From JBAXQQ01 sp037131695 (GTDB lineage: Bacteria; Armatimonadota; Hebobacteria; CAIYQO01), in assembly GCA_964638715.1 (NCBI GenBank), contig CAZWZF010000008.1, positions 1-64,000 on the forward strand: DNA of 64,000 nt, written 5' to 3'. Below, piece after piece: positions 26,687 through 36,220 of this stretch (within the stretch, counting starts at the first letter, position 1; every line of letters starts with the position of its first letter). The translations under genes were made by a program, and so were the position numbers. The notes under the pieces were generated by a model that saw only the letters and a program-made list of their open reading frames with translations, was not told the DNA's origin and did not search any database.

Positions 26687-27418
26687 ATGAAATATTTTTA
26701 TCTCTTATTAATTCCAATCTTTATATTCACCACTGCAGGTGTAGTAAAAGATGATAGCGATCTAAAGGAAGTCTGGCCTGGTGTTGTGCAGCATTTTTCG
26801 ACTGATAAGAAAGAAGTTGCTTTGACCATTGATTTTTGCCGAGGAATGAAAAATAAATCAAGTTATGATGATAAATTAATATCAACACTTATAAAAGAAA
26901 AAATTCCGGCGACGTTATTCATGACAAAAATCTGGATTGAAGCAAATAAAAACACTGCAAAAAAATTAGTGACCATGAAGCAATTTGATATTGAAAACCA
27001 TGGAGAAAACCATTATGTATGTTCAACTACTGGAAAAAGCGTTTACCACATTAAGGCATGCCAGTCTGTTGAAGAAGTCCAAAATGAAGTATTAAACTCC
27101 GGCAAATTAATAAAAGAAATTACCGGCAAACAACCAACATTTTTTCGTGGCGCGACAGCACAATATGACCAGGGTGGTGCCGAAACTATTGTAAATCTTG
27201 GATATAAAATCGCTGGCTATGCAATAAATGGCGATGGTGGCGCGACTTTCAAAGAGAAAGATGTGAAAAACGCTTTTTTATCAGCCAAACCCGGCGATAT
27301 TATAATAATTCACGGCGGTCACCCGGAAGGCAATACTGCTGAAGGTGTGATCTCTGTAATACAAGAAATGAAGAAAAAAGGTATGGTTTTCCGATTGCTG
27401 AGGGATGTAATTAAGTAG
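26687..27418 (+). CDS. Exported polysaccharide deacetylase (NodB-like)
   Basis: A hydrophobic N-terminal signal (residues 1-18) precedes a NodB-type deacetylase fold, which removes acetyl groups from chitin, peptidoglycan or other polysaccharides. Motif 1 is TIDFC with Asp49, motif 2 is NHGENH with His105 and His109, motif 3 is PTFFRGATAQYDQGG (about 145-159), and motif 5 is IIIIHGGHP. The canonical TFDD pair is reduced to one Asp at motif 1, with YDD (60-62) nearby, as in a divergent subfamily. Length 243 aa. It is a single gene ending in a long convergent hairpin. The substrate is unknown. Confidence 0.85.
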   Translation: MKYFYLLLIPIFIFTTAGVVKDDSDLKEVWPGVVQHFSTDKKEVALTIDFCRGMKNKSSYDDKLISTLIKEKIPATLFMTKIWIEANKNTAKKLVTMKQFDIENHGENHYVCSTTGKSVYHIKACQSVEEVQNEVLNSGKLIKEITGKQPTFFRGATAQYDQGGAETIVNLGYKIAGYAINGDGGATFKEKDVKNAFLSAKPGDIIIIHGGHPEGNTAEGVISVIQEMKKKGMVFRLLRDVIK

Positions 27419-27431
27419 TAAAACGTTTGAA

Positions 27432-27508
27432 ATTTTACCGCAAAGAGCACAAAGAATTCACAAAGAGCACAAAACTTATTTATAAATTTTGTGCTCTTTG
27501 GGTAAAAT
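27432..27508. repeat. Long hairpin between convergent genes, dispersed-repeat type
   Basis: ATTTTACCGCAAAGAGCACAAA-like sequence on the left (27432-27453) pairs with TTTGTGCTCTTTG-GGTAAAAT on the right (27488-27508), with a single bulged base. The loop holds a further copy of CACAAAGAGCACAAA (27459-27473 region). It fills the gap between the deacetylase stop and the Gfo-like remnant and could terminate both. Confidence 0.75.
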
Positions 27509-27513
27509 AAAAC

Positions 27514-28531
27514 CTAAAAATTAATCACTTCGCCACTTGCAGCAGATTTGAAACAGGCATCAATTATTGATATCTGCCTTCGCAGCTCCGGCAGCTTCAC
27601 TAACGGCTCTGCGCCATTAATCAATACATCGGCAATGTTTTCATAATAACTCCGCCATCTTCCGGGTATTGTATGTATTTTATGATCATGCTTGCCGTCG
27701 TTAAATTTGCCATAAGTTTTCGGGTCTTCCATTGATGCGTTTATATCGCCTGCCAGCATCCATTTTTCCTGCGGGTCCAGAATATTTAATAAATGTTCCT
27801 TTGCTGCCGCGAATATAGAAACGTGGTTTTTGGATTGCCGCCATGCTGCTAAAATCGCAAATGCCGGTCTTGCCATCGGCAAATGTCACAACAACAAATG
27901 CCTCACTTTCAACGTCATATTCAGGAATATCGTACTGCATCCGGCAATATACCGACTTGATATCCGCTGGAAAGAGCAGGCACATCTGGTCGATCAAGTG
28001 AGCGCCTAAATCCAGCAATTTGCCGCCGCCCATCTCACGCTGCCCGCGCCAGCCACCCCAAAGTCCGAAGGTTTGCCACGCCATTTCTGCCCATACCACA
28101 TCGCCCAATTTGTCATCGGCAATCATTTTTTGAACGGTAATAAAATCGCCATCCAACCGGCGGTTCTGGAATACCGACAGCATCACGTTGTTTTCATACG
28201 CTGCTGTAATCATCCGGTCGCAATCTTCCAGCGTCAACGCCATCACCTTATCGGAAACGACATTTTTCCCAGCCTTCATCGCCTTCACCGCTATATCTGC
28301 ATGTGTGGAATTCGGCGTTACAACACAAATCAACTCAACATCAGCATCGCTCAATGCCTCATCCAAAGTGGCAAACACGCGACATCCCTGCTCCCGTTCA
28401 ATCATCTCCACCTTTTCAGGAGAGCCGGATACTACACCATACAATTCCAATCCTGGTGTTAATTTTATGAGATAACAATGAAACATCTTCCCTGCTCTAC
28501 CATATCCAACCACAACAGTCTTTATGCCCAT
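27514..28531 (-). pseudogene. Gfo/Idh/MocA oxidoreductase gene with a frameshift
   Basis: Two overlapping frames together make one Gfo/Idh/MocA NAD(P)-dependent sugar oxidoreductase of about 340 residues. The first (28531 down to about 27779) has the Rossmann motif VVVGYGRAGKMFH, VVTPNSTHADIA, the DKVMAL segment where EKP is usual, and GGGKLLDLGAHLIDQ, and runs to KGTFIKY. The family then continues with an LDPQE-like motif, but this (LDPQEKWMLAG) is in another frame. The break is near 27778-27781 and needs one base removed or two added. ATG 28531 has GGGGA upstream. It may be a real pseudogene or a sequencing or assembly error. Confidence 0.82.
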
Positions 28532-28609
28532 TCTATTCCCCTTCAATGTTTCATGGATTGTCGAAAGTAATTATATATCTTTATTTGGGATTTGGTAACT
28601 GGAAAATTT

Positions 28610-31309
28610 TCACCCTCTCCGCATCAAAACATCGTCAGCCAATAATACTTGCACGCCATCCGGTGCTATGCAGTCTAATACCAGTTTATCACCTTTCACC
28701 TGCCAATTGACGAGGATGTTGCCGGCGGGGTGCGGAAAGACCCCGCTTGCCCATTGCAAGGTGCCGGGACTTGGCGCGATTTTCACTATGTTGTTATTGC
28801 CGGGCACCGGGAATTGAACACCAAGAACTGTTGATGACATATAGTGTACCGGAGAGGTAGACCAGGCGTGGCACAGGCTGCAATCATAAACAAAATATTC
28901 CCAGAATACTACCGCGTCGCGATCAAGGTAGCGACCCCAATATTTCAAGATGAACTTTTCTGCTTCTACTGACTTGCCATACTTATATAACGCACCCAAA
29001 GCGTAGAAAGAGAAATACGAGGTCACGTTGCAATCAGTATTCTTCTTTGGTTCTTCAATGCTGAAGTTATTATCCATCGCGTTAGCCAGATATTTTAATG
29101 GTTCATTCACCTGGTATTCATCGGCAATGTCAAACAACAGCATCAACGAATTACCCATCACCGACGGGGTGGTATCGGCTTTATCAGTAATCTTGCGGTC
29201 ATTAAACCAGCCATTTTCATCATCCCAGAATTTGCTAACCAGTTCTTCTCTGACAGCTTTCGCAATTTCTTCATATTTTGTGCCATCTTCACCGACAGCA
29301 CGCAATATCGCCGCAGCATCCATCAAAGAACGGTAATAAAAAGCATTAGCCGCACAATTTTCCCCCGACTTATCAACCTTTGCCAGGTCAATATATGGAT
29401 TCTTGCCGGTGGTATCCATCAAAATGTTCCCTTTTGCCTGGGAAATTATTGCATCTATCAATTTCACTACTCGGGGCTTCAATTCATGAATAAACCCGAT
29501 ATCTCCGGTGCGTGAATAGTAATGCCAGAGGGAAATAATAGTCAACATCGTGTAGTCGACATGATACGACGGCGACCCGCCATGGGATAATGAACAAGTA
29601 AAACCTGATTCATCCTGCGAATTATAGAGCAGTTCCAGGCAATGACGCATCAGTAAATGGTCGCCAAATGCCGCCTGAACGGTGTAATACTGCACCAGCA
29701 TATCGCCGACGTAAAGACCCTGCTCTCGCCACGGACAATCGACCATTACATCCAACATACAAGCAAATTGAGTATCTCTGCCAATTTGCCATATTTTATT
29801 CAAAACAGGGTCGCTGCATTCAAACTTGCCGACATTCACCACCGGATAATTATTGCGGGAAATTGCCACCCGATTAATCTCGACTTTGTCACATTCACCG
29901 CGAATGACCAGTTCCATATACCGCATTCCGCGTGGTTGCAATATCTGCCATTTTTGACGGCCTTCGCGGCAAATATATCGGTCACCCAGGCGTTGGTTTT
30001 GCACACCATGCAACGGTTTGCCATTTGCCATTTGTTCTGTATATAGCAAGTCGATAACCGTGCCTGCCGGTGCGGTAATTTCAACAATAGGCCGTCCAAT
30101 AACTTCAGTCGCAAACTCGAAAAAATAAGCCGCAGAAGATAAACCGGAAATATCATCAACAGCTTCTATATCTTCCCAGGAGCGTTGTAAATACGCGGAT
30201 TTCGGCTGTTTATCGACGTTAATTCGCTGCCATTCGCCGGTTTCTGCCGGTAACATTGATGGTTCGGTTACACCGCCAACCAATTTTCGCACATTATTCA
30301 TGGTGCTGTTCCACACGCCACCGAGAATAAATGAACCGCTATCATGTAAATCTTTATCAAAGCTGATAACAACACCGGATTTCTTTGAAAAAGCTATGCC
30401 AAATTCCCATATATCACCATTCATATAGCCTTCAATTAAAATAATCGGGTTCCAGCCAGTTTTCAAGTCAGTGATAAATTCATATCGCATCGGTTTATCG
30501 CATGGCCCGGCTTTATATTCAATTCCATTTATCCACTGATATCCACCGGAAATACCGAACTTCACCTGTTGATCTATTGGCGAATAAATATAGCTGAAAA
30601 CTGCCGCGATATTAACAGTATGATGGAGTTGTCCGCGAGTATAAAATGATTTGTTGAAAGTCAACATCTTTTCATCACCGGTTGACAGTTTATATTTGCT
30701 GACAAGACGTTTTGGTGTGACTTCGCGCTCATCCAATAATGGTATGGTACGCGGTACCGGGATGGCCCAATGACTTTGATTTGCCAACTCTACCGCGTTA
30801 CACCAGGTAGAATCATCATATACTGCATTTGCCCAACCAGCAGGAATTTTATTTGCATCCAGATACTCAGAAACACCCAGCGCGAAAGATAATCTGCCGG
30901 TATCCTCAGCATAGGCACCGGTATACAGATATTTCCAATCAGTACCACTGGGTATAGATTTCTTTTCACCATTATCATTTATCTCAACATTACAAATCAA
31001 CCCGCCGATGCTTTCATTGCTTTGAAATGTTGAAATACCGTAACTGCTAACCACTACTGCGACAACATTTCTTCCAGATTGCAGGAACGGTGTTACATCG
31101 TGGCTGTCATATTGCGGGCAATGAGTATAAAATCGTGAAGGCCCATGTCCGATAGTAATGCCATTTATAATTAACCTATACCGGGTATCAGCAAAAATAT
31201 TAACAAATCCTTCAACTGGATTTATTATGTCAATCGTCTTGCGAAAAAAAAGAAGTTTTGAACGTCCCAAACCATTTTCATCTGACCAGATAAATTTGCT
31301 ATTATTCAT
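28610..31309 (-). CDS. GH78-like alpha-L-rhamnosidase
   Basis: The protein resembles bacterial alpha-L-rhamnosidases of glycoside hydrolase family 78, which release terminal rhamnose from pectins and glycosides. N-terminal beta-sandwich regions (to about 480) precede an (alpha/alpha)6 barrel, with the family motif DCPWREQGLYVGD at 524-536 containing the general-acid region, and a C-terminal beta domain ending near residue 899. No signal peptide is visible, so it is probably intracellular. The frame is open to 31327, but ATG 31309 has GGAG upstream. The specific substrate within GH78-related families is not certain. It is divergent from the methyltransferase gene at 31596. Confidence 0.82.
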   Translation of the reverse strand: MNNSKFIWSDENGLGRSKLLFFRKTIDIINPVEGFVNIFADTRYRLIINGITIGHGPSRFYTHCPQYDSHDVTPFLQSGRNVVAVVVSSYGISTFQSNESIGGLICNVEINDNGEKKSIPSGTDWKYLYTGAYAEDTGRLSFALGVSEYLDANKIPAGWANAVYDDSTWCNAVELANQSHWAIPVPRTIPLLDEREVTPKRLVSKYKLSTGDEKMLTFNKSFYTRGQLHHTVNIAAVFSYIYSPIDQQVKFGISGGYQWINGIEYKAGPCDKPMRYEFITDLKTGWNPIILIEGYMNGDIWEFGIAFSKKSGVVISFDKDLHDSGSFILGGVWNSTMNNVRKLVGGVTEPSMLPAETGEWQRINVDKQPKSAYLQRSWEDIEAVDDISGLSSAAYFFEFATEVIGRPIVEITAPAGTVIDLLYTEQMANGKPLHGVQNQRLGDRYICREGRQKWQILQPRGMRYMELVIRGECDKVEINRVAISRNNYPVVNVGKFECSDPVLNKIWQIGRDTQFACMLDVMVDCPWREQGLYVGDMLVQYYTVQAAFGDHLLMRHCLELLYNSQDESGFTCSLSHGGSPSYHVDYTMLTIISLWHYYSRTGDIGFIHELKPRVVKLIDAIISQAKGNILMDTTGKNPYIDLAKVDKSGENCAANAFYYRSLMDAAAILRAVGEDGTKYEEIAKAVREELVSKFWDDENGWFNDRKITDKADTTPSVMGNSLMLLFDIADEYQVNEPLKYLANAMDNNFSIEEPKKNTDCNVTSYFSFYALGALYKYGKSVEAEKFILKYWGRYLDRDAVVFWEYFVYDCSLCHAWSTSPVHYMSSTVLGVQFPVPGNNNIVKIAPSPGTLQWASGVFPHPAGNILVNWQVKGDKLVLDCIAPDGVQVLLADDVLMRRG

Positions 31310-31343
31310 AATTATAACTCCAAACAAGGTTCTAACTCTTATA

Positions 31344-31384
31344 TTTACCGTTTAATTAATAGTTCCTGCTAACTAAACGATAAA
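31344..31384. promoter_or_regulatory. Inverted repeat upstream of the GH78-like gene
   Basis: TTTACCGTTTA (31344-31354) and TAAACGATAAA (31374-31384) are inverted with one mismatch and a 19-base spacer, 35-75 bases upstream of the rhamnosidase start. It could be a regulator site or two half-sites. Bases 31430-31525 further on hold repetitive phrases (GAGAAGTATGAGA, GGTATGTGAAGTATG, CCGTGAAATTCTGTGCCTTCTC) and no gene. Confidence 0.4.
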
Positions 31385-31539
31385 GATAAGCGAATTTTAA
31401 TGATTCTTTCAATTATAGATGCTTTAATTTACATATTTATGAGAAGTATGAGATTTTATAAGAGGTATGTGAAGTATGAATTATCATTCTCCGTGAAATT
31501 CTGTGCCTTCTCAGTGTAACAAAATAATAGATTGCCTTA

Positions 31540-31568
31540 TTGTAACATTTTGTAAATCAACCTATACT
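31540..31568 (+). promoter_or_regulatory. Promoter of the methyltransferase-transglutaminase operon
   Basis: TTGTAA (31540-31545), a 17-base spacer and TATACT (31563-31568) precede the gene at 31596, whose ribosome site is GGACGGAG. Confidence 0.65.
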
Positions 31569-31595
31569 TTAACCATGTTATAGGACGGAGTTAAT

Positions 31596-32336
31596 ATGGC
31601 TAATTTTGACAAGATTGCTGATACTTATGACCTGATGGTTAACTGGCCAGCACGGTTAACCCGGGAAATGCCTTTTTTCGAGAAAATAATTAATAATAAC
31701 CAGGTAAAATCCATTCTGGATATCGGGTGCGCTACGGGTAACCACGCCCGTGCTTTCGCACAACATGGTGTTTCCGTCATAGCCGTTGACCCCAGCGAAG
31801 AAATGCTGAAAATAGCTACAAATTTAACAGATGGCAGCAATCCAACCTTCACATTCGGCGGATTGGGTATGGCATTGCCAAATGGCAAATATGACATTAT
31901 TACCATATTGGGCAACACTGCTACCCTTGTGGAAAGTATGGATAAATTTAAAGAATCCATCAAAGATTTACACGAAAAGTTAACGAAAAATGGAGTGTTG
32001 ATCATCCAAATAGTAAATTATGACAAAATAATTAAACAGCAGATATTATCGCTGCCGGCAATGAAACAGAAGCGTAATGATACTGAATATATTTTCTTGC
32101 GCGAATACAGAATGGTTGAGAAAAGTCCGGAATTGACCGTAATTACCATCAAATTAAATAACGACGATATTAAACATCGAATTGAACATACAAAACACCT
32201 GCCATTAACCAGCGAAAAATTAGCTAAAATTTTGAGGCAGTCCGGGTTTGCGAAATATAGTTTTTATGCTGATTACAGCAATAATCCGTTTAATAGCGAT
32301 GAATCTGGAAGTCTGATTGCAGTTGCGGAGAAATAA
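31596..32336 (+). CDS. Class I SAM-dependent methyltransferase
   Basis: The 246-residue protein has a Rossmann methyltransferase fold: SAM loop LDIGCATGNH (41-50), acidic VDPSEEML (about 67-74) binding the ribose, and FGGLGMALPNGKYD with ITILGN as motifs II-III. A beta-extension after about 150 is typical of small-molecule methyltransferases. The substrate is unknown. Its stop codon abuts the ATG of the following transglutaminase-like gene, so the two are in one operon. Confidence 0.82.
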   Translation: MANFDKIADTYDLMVNWPARLTREMPFFEKIINNNQVKSILDIGCATGNHARAFAQHGVSVIAVDPSEEMLKIATNLTDGSNPTFTFGGLGMALPNGKYDIITILGNTATLVESMDKFKESIKDLHEKLTKNGVLIIQIVNYDKIIKQQILSLPAMKQKRNDTEYIFLREYRMVEKSPELTVITIKLNNDDIKHRIEHTKHLPLTSEKLAKILRQSGFAKYSFYADYSNNPFNSDESGSLIAVAEK

Positions 32337-34235
32337 ATGCGATATTTTATATTAATACTCTTATCAACCTTATTATTTAATTCATTTGCCGCAGTGCCAT
32401 TAAAAGATGAATCTTTAATAAAATTAATTGCCGCGGCACCATCCGCAAAAGATTTGCCGGGTGAAGAAGCCTGTACATTATTACGCGAAGTTAGCATAAC
32501 AGTTGATGATGCGGGAACAGTTAAAATGCGGGAACGAAGAGTGATGAAAATACTCACCGAAGCTGGACTTCCTCTGTCTCAATGGAGCATCCCTTATGAT
32601 AAAAGCACTGTTAATCTTGAATATGTCTCTGCGCGAACTATAGTTAAAAATGAAATTTATACCGTAGACCCAACCCACATAGCAGAAAATGCTTTGTATC
32701 CGGGAGTTGCTCAATACAACAGCTTTTTCGTACGACGTTTCCCTATGCCGGCAGCGGCAGTTGATGCTATTTTAGATATTGAAACGGTTATCTCCCGCAA
32801 ACAACCGCGCATAGCGGAAGATTTCAGCGACCGGTTCTACCTGTCTGACAACTATACGACTTCTCAACTTAACTTTGCCATCTATTTACCTGCCACCTGG
32901 CATCCTTCATGGCGGTTAACAAATACCGGACGATATCAGGGAACAGAAAAGATATCAGGTGAAAGACGGATTATAACAATTACAGGAAAGAATATTCCGG
33001 CAAATAGAATAATCGAACCTCAGACCCCGCCAGCAGATGAAATATCCGATCAATTGCGAATTAGCACGCTGTCTGGTTTTAAAGATGTTGCAAAATGGTT
33101 TAATGCCATCAGCAACACAGCAGTCATACCGGATGAAAATGTAAAGAAATTAACTGAACAAATAACTGAAAAATTAAATACCACCGAAGAAAAAATAATC
33201 GCAATAGATAAGGTAGTACGCAACATGCCGTATGTCGCGATAGAATTTGGCAGCATGTCTGATACACCGAATAAAGCACCAGATATTTTAAAACGCGGAT
33301 ATGCCGACTGCAAAGATAAAGCCACTTTAATGAAAGCAATGTTGAGCGTTATTGATATAAAGTCATGGTACGTACTGGTTAGAACATCAGACCGCGGTAA
33401 ACTGGATAAAAAAATGCCATCGCCAGCAGAATTTAATCATGTGATAATTGCAGTTGATTTTCCTGCCGGAGAGAAATACCTTGACCCTACTGAAGCCAAC
33501 GCGCCTTGGAATGTTCTGCCGCAAGGCGTCGCCGGTGCGAATGGTTTAATTATAAAAGAGTTCGGCGAATTAATATCATTGCCGTTGAACAACAATAATA
33601 ATACTGTTGCGGACGCGACATTGCAGGTAAACAACGACGGCAGTTGCAGTGGTGATATAACTATCACGTTGGAAGGATTGCCGGCAATTACGCAGCGTTC
33701 TGCATTAATGCTGATAAAAGCTGACCGTTTGAAAGAGACTTTCGCGCCACTTGCACAAAGATTTGGTGCAGAAATGAAAATAGATGACATTAAGGTAGAT
33801 AATTTGCAGAATACCAGCAAGCCATTAGAGATTATGGCTAAAATTTCATCAACAGCATTTGTCCAGCCTGCCGGACCAATGTTTTGCGGCAATATGCCGT
33901 GGCTGCATTACCAGCCCAATCGATACCAACAGGCGACCACCAGAACATTGCCATTTTACAACGATACTATATCATCCATGACGATTCATGAAAAAATAAA
34001 ATTACCAGATGGATGGAAAGTAACATACCTGCCAACAGCGGTTAACTATGATGGTCTATTAGGAAAATATCATGACGAAAGTAAATTCAAAGACGGAGTA
34101 ATTACCTATCACTGTGAATTGCAAACAAAAACTGTATCCGCAGGAAATGAAGCATTAAAAGATGCGAAAGAATGGTCAAGCATCCTGGCATTTGAAAAAC
34201 GAAACAGTTTGCAATGGTACGTTTCTAAAGAGTAA
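32337..34235 (+). CDS. Exported DUF3857/transglutaminase-like protein
   Basis: A signal peptide (1-19, ending SFAAVP) is followed by a DUF3857-like domain (about 40-230) and a transglutaminase-like core (about 265-390). The Cys-His-Asp triad is Cys325 in GYADCKDKA, His368 in EFNHV and Asp383 in YLDPTE. A C-terminal beta-rich region (400-632) completes the common DUF3857-TGase architecture. Such proteins are periplasmic or surface proteins, with proposed protease or cross-linking roles. It starts directly at the preceding stop codon (translational coupling). The true function is unknown. Confidence 0.85.
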   Translation: MRYFILILLSTLLFNSFAAVPLKDESLIKLIAAAPSAKDLPGEEACTLLREVSITVDDAGTVKMRERRVMKILTEAGLPLSQWSIPYDKSTVNLEYVSARTIVKNEIYTVDPTHIAENALYPGVAQYNSFFVRRFPMPAAAVDAILDIETVISRKQPRIAEDFSDRFYLSDNYTTSQLNFAIYLPATWHPSWRLTNTGRYQGTEKISGERRIITITGKNIPANRIIEPQTPPADEISDQLRISTLSGFKDVAKWFNAISNTAVIPDENVKKLTEQITEKLNTTEEKIIAIDKVVRNMPYVAIEFGSMSDTPNKAPDILKRGYADCKDKATLMKAMLSVIDIKSWYVLVRTSDRGKLDKKMPSPAEFNHVIIAVDFPAGEKYLDPTEANAPWNVLPQGVAGANGLIIKEFGELISLPLNNNNNTVADATLQVNNDGSCSGDITITLEGLPAITQRSALMLIKADRLKETFAPLAQRFGAEMKIDDIKVDNLQNTSKPLEIMAKISSTAFVQPAGPMFCGNMPWLHYQPNRYQQATTRTLPFYNDTISSMTIHEKIKLPDGWKVTYLPTAVNYDGLLGKYHDESKFKDGVITYHCELQTKTVSAGNEALKDAKEWSSILAFEKRNSLQWYVSKE

Positions 34236-34292
34236 AGTTAAAAGAGTGAAGAGAAAAATTTATCTTATATATACTTAATTCAGGGGAATATC

Positions 34293-35375
34293 ATGACTAT
34301 TAAAGTCGGCATCATTGGTACCGGAAATATTGGTACCCACCACATTTCCACCTTTTCTGCTATGCAGGATGTTAAAGTTGCTGCTATATTTGATACAAAT
34401 CAAGAACGGGCAGAAAGTGGCGCGCGTTTGGCTGGTGATGCCCGTAACGCAAAAAGCGTTGAAGAATTAATTAACAACAGCGACGCCGTTGTTGTTGCCA
34501 CACCAGATGGATTGCATTCTCCGATGAGCCTGCAAGTGCTGGCAGCAGGAAAACACCTGCTTTGTGAAAAACCGCTTACCTGTTCTATTGATGAAGCACG
34601 CGCAGTGGCAAATGCTGCGTCATCTGCGTCAAAAAATGGCATTATACATATGGTTAATTTCACTTACCGGCGTTCTGCCGGAATGCAGGAAGCAATGCGA
34701 CTGGTAAAGAGCGGCGCGTTAGGGCAGATTCGCCAGGTGCAAAGTTCTTATCTGCAGTCATGGCTGTCTGGTCGCACTTCCTGGGATAATAAAGATTGGA
34801 CCGCCTTTTACCTGATATGGAAATTGTCGCGGTCAGCAGGTTCACGCGGTGTGCTTGGCGATTTGGGTTGTCATCTGCTGGATATGACCACTATCTGTTC
34901 TGAAGATTTAACTGCCGTTCGCTGTGAATTGCGCACATTCCCAAAAATTTTAGAAAATGAAGGTATTTTTACCGAGTATAACGGCAAAGCACTTGACGCA
35001 AACGACACCGCATTTATCGAACTCCAATTCGTCAACGGAGGAATCGGCATTGCCCACACCTCGCGTTGGGCTACCGGTTACAGCAACTCGCTTCGGTTGG
35101 AAGTGCATGGAACAGAAGGTGCGATTCGCCTTGACCTTGACCAGTCTTACGATGCTATCGAACTATGCCTGGGTGAATCGCGCCACCGCCAGCAATGGGA
35201 CCGCAAGTACATGCCGGCAACTCCCACCAACCAGGAACGCTTCATCACCAGTATCCGAACCGGTGAACAAGACCAGCCAGACCTTCTGCGTGGTGCAAAG
35301 ATACAAGCCTGCCTCGAAGCATGTTTCACATCAGCGGAGAGCCATAATTGGGAGACAATACCGGTAGTGAATTAA
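34293..35375 (+). CDS. Gfo/Idh/MocA family oxidoreductase
   Basis: This is an intact NAD(P)-dependent sugar or inositol dehydrogenase-type protein. The Rossmann start is VGIIGTGNIGTHH (5-17), followed by ATPDGLHSPM (about 69-78), the catalytic Lys motif CEKPLT (about 91-96) and a C-terminal alpha/beta domain with LGDLGCHLLDM (about 190) containing the conserved His. Length 360 aa is typical. An upstream AGGGGA serves as ribosome site. It shares the family, but not close sequence, with the broken gene at 27514-28531. The substrate is probably a sugar or derivative. Confidence 0.9.
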   Translation: MTIKVGIIGTGNIGTHHISTFSAMQDVKVAAIFDTNQERAESGARLAGDARNAKSVEELINNSDAVVVATPDGLHSPMSLQVLAAGKHLLCEKPLTCSIDEARAVANAASSASKNGIIHMVNFTYRRSAGMQEAMRLVKSGALGQIRQVQSSYLQSWLSGRTSWDNKDWTAFYLIWKLSRSAGSRGVLGDLGCHLLDMTTICSEDLTAVRCELRTFPKILENEGIFTEYNGKALDANDTAFIELQFVNGGIGIAHTSRWATGYSNSLRLEVHGTEGAIRLDLDQSYDAIELCLGESRHRQQWDRKYMPATPTNQERFITSIRTGEQDQPDLLRGAKIQACLEACFTSAESHNWETIPVVN

Positions 35376-35491
35376 AGAGAGAAAATGGGAGTTATGTGAA
35401 GAATGGAAAGAATGATGGGTTGGGATTTATTCTTAATTTTTCCATAATTCCCATTCCTCACATTCCTCTCATAATTCACACACTCATAACC
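35376..35491. repeat. Purine/pyrimidine repetitive intergenic stretch
   Basis: The left half (GGGAGTTATGTGAAGAATGG, then AAGAATGATGGG) is roughly the inverse complement of the right half (CCATAATTCCCATTCCTCAC, then ATTCCTCTCATAATTC), giving a long imperfect inverted repeat between convergent genes. The same kind of phrase occurs at 31440-31490. Confidence 0.5.
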
Positions 35492-36220
35492 CTAATATCT
35501 AAATTTCATCTTTATCGCATCTCTTCGACACACTGCGGAGCATTCGCCACATGTTACGCATTCCGGGTGGTTTATACCGTCTTTGGCATGTACCAATTCA
35601 GTCACTGGCAGGCTCATGGGACAAACTTTATCGCAGGCGTGGCAAGTAACACATCTCTCGGGAGATGATATCATGCGAAGTTGCGGTAAGTGTAAGAATT
35701 TGCCGAACTTTTTACCAAATATCATGAATGGTGCCATCCAACATATAGTGTGGCAAGTTGCGCGGCGACCGGAGACAAGAGAAAATATGAGAAACGTGGC
35801 GACTACTGCGAAATATGGTATATATTTAAACGGTTCATCAACTGAAATGATATTTTCTGTTTTATAGAAATAATTAATCCCTTTAAATCCAGCAGAAGTC
35901 AGGAAAAAGATAAGCATTCCCAACCAGATAGCCCATACGAAATATTTTACATTATCGAGTTTTTTAATATTTGCCGGTTGGTCATTTGTTCGCATACACA
36001 ACTCGCCAAGACCAGCACCGGCACATCCCCAACCGCACCATAATCTACCAAGAAGCATAGCAAAGATGAACATTAATCCGAAATTAATTACAGCACCAGT
36101 AACAAATCCTTCCTTAGCTCCCATCATGGATACTACCGGTGACAAATAATTCATTGTCACCGGGAATATTATAACTGAAATCAACAATAAAAACCTGCGG
36201 ATTTTAACCCACTTAGCCAT
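35492..36220 (-). CDS. Membrane polyferredoxin (NapH/CcoG-like 4Fe-4S protein)
   Basis: This electron-transfer membrane protein has about four or five hydrophobic helices (around 10-30, 40-60, 95-112, 128-150). A cytoplasmic CGWGCAGAGLGELC motif follows the second (62-75), and CHTICWMAPFM lies near 158-168. A C-terminal two-cluster ferredoxin has CVTCHACDKVCP and CVTCGECSAVC (about 190-235). It resembles the NapH/NosR/CcoG family that passes electrons between quinone, ferredoxin and oxidoreductases. Its first codons overlap the end of the upstream UroD-like gene by 8 bases, so the two are translationally coupled. A role in reducing a corrinoid or other partner is inference. Confidence 0.85.
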   Translation of the reverse strand: MAKWVKIRRFLLLISVIIFPVTMNYLSPVVSMMGAKEGFVTGAVINFGLMFIFAMLLGRLWCGWGCAGAGLGELCMRTNDQPANIKKLDNVKYFVWAIWLGMLIFFLTSAGFKGINYFYKTENIISVDEPFKYIPYFAVVATFLIFSLVSGRRATCHTICWMAPFMIFGKKFGKFLHLPQLRMISSPERCVTCHACDKVCPMSLPVTELVHAKDGINHPECVTCGECSAVCRRDAIKMKFRY

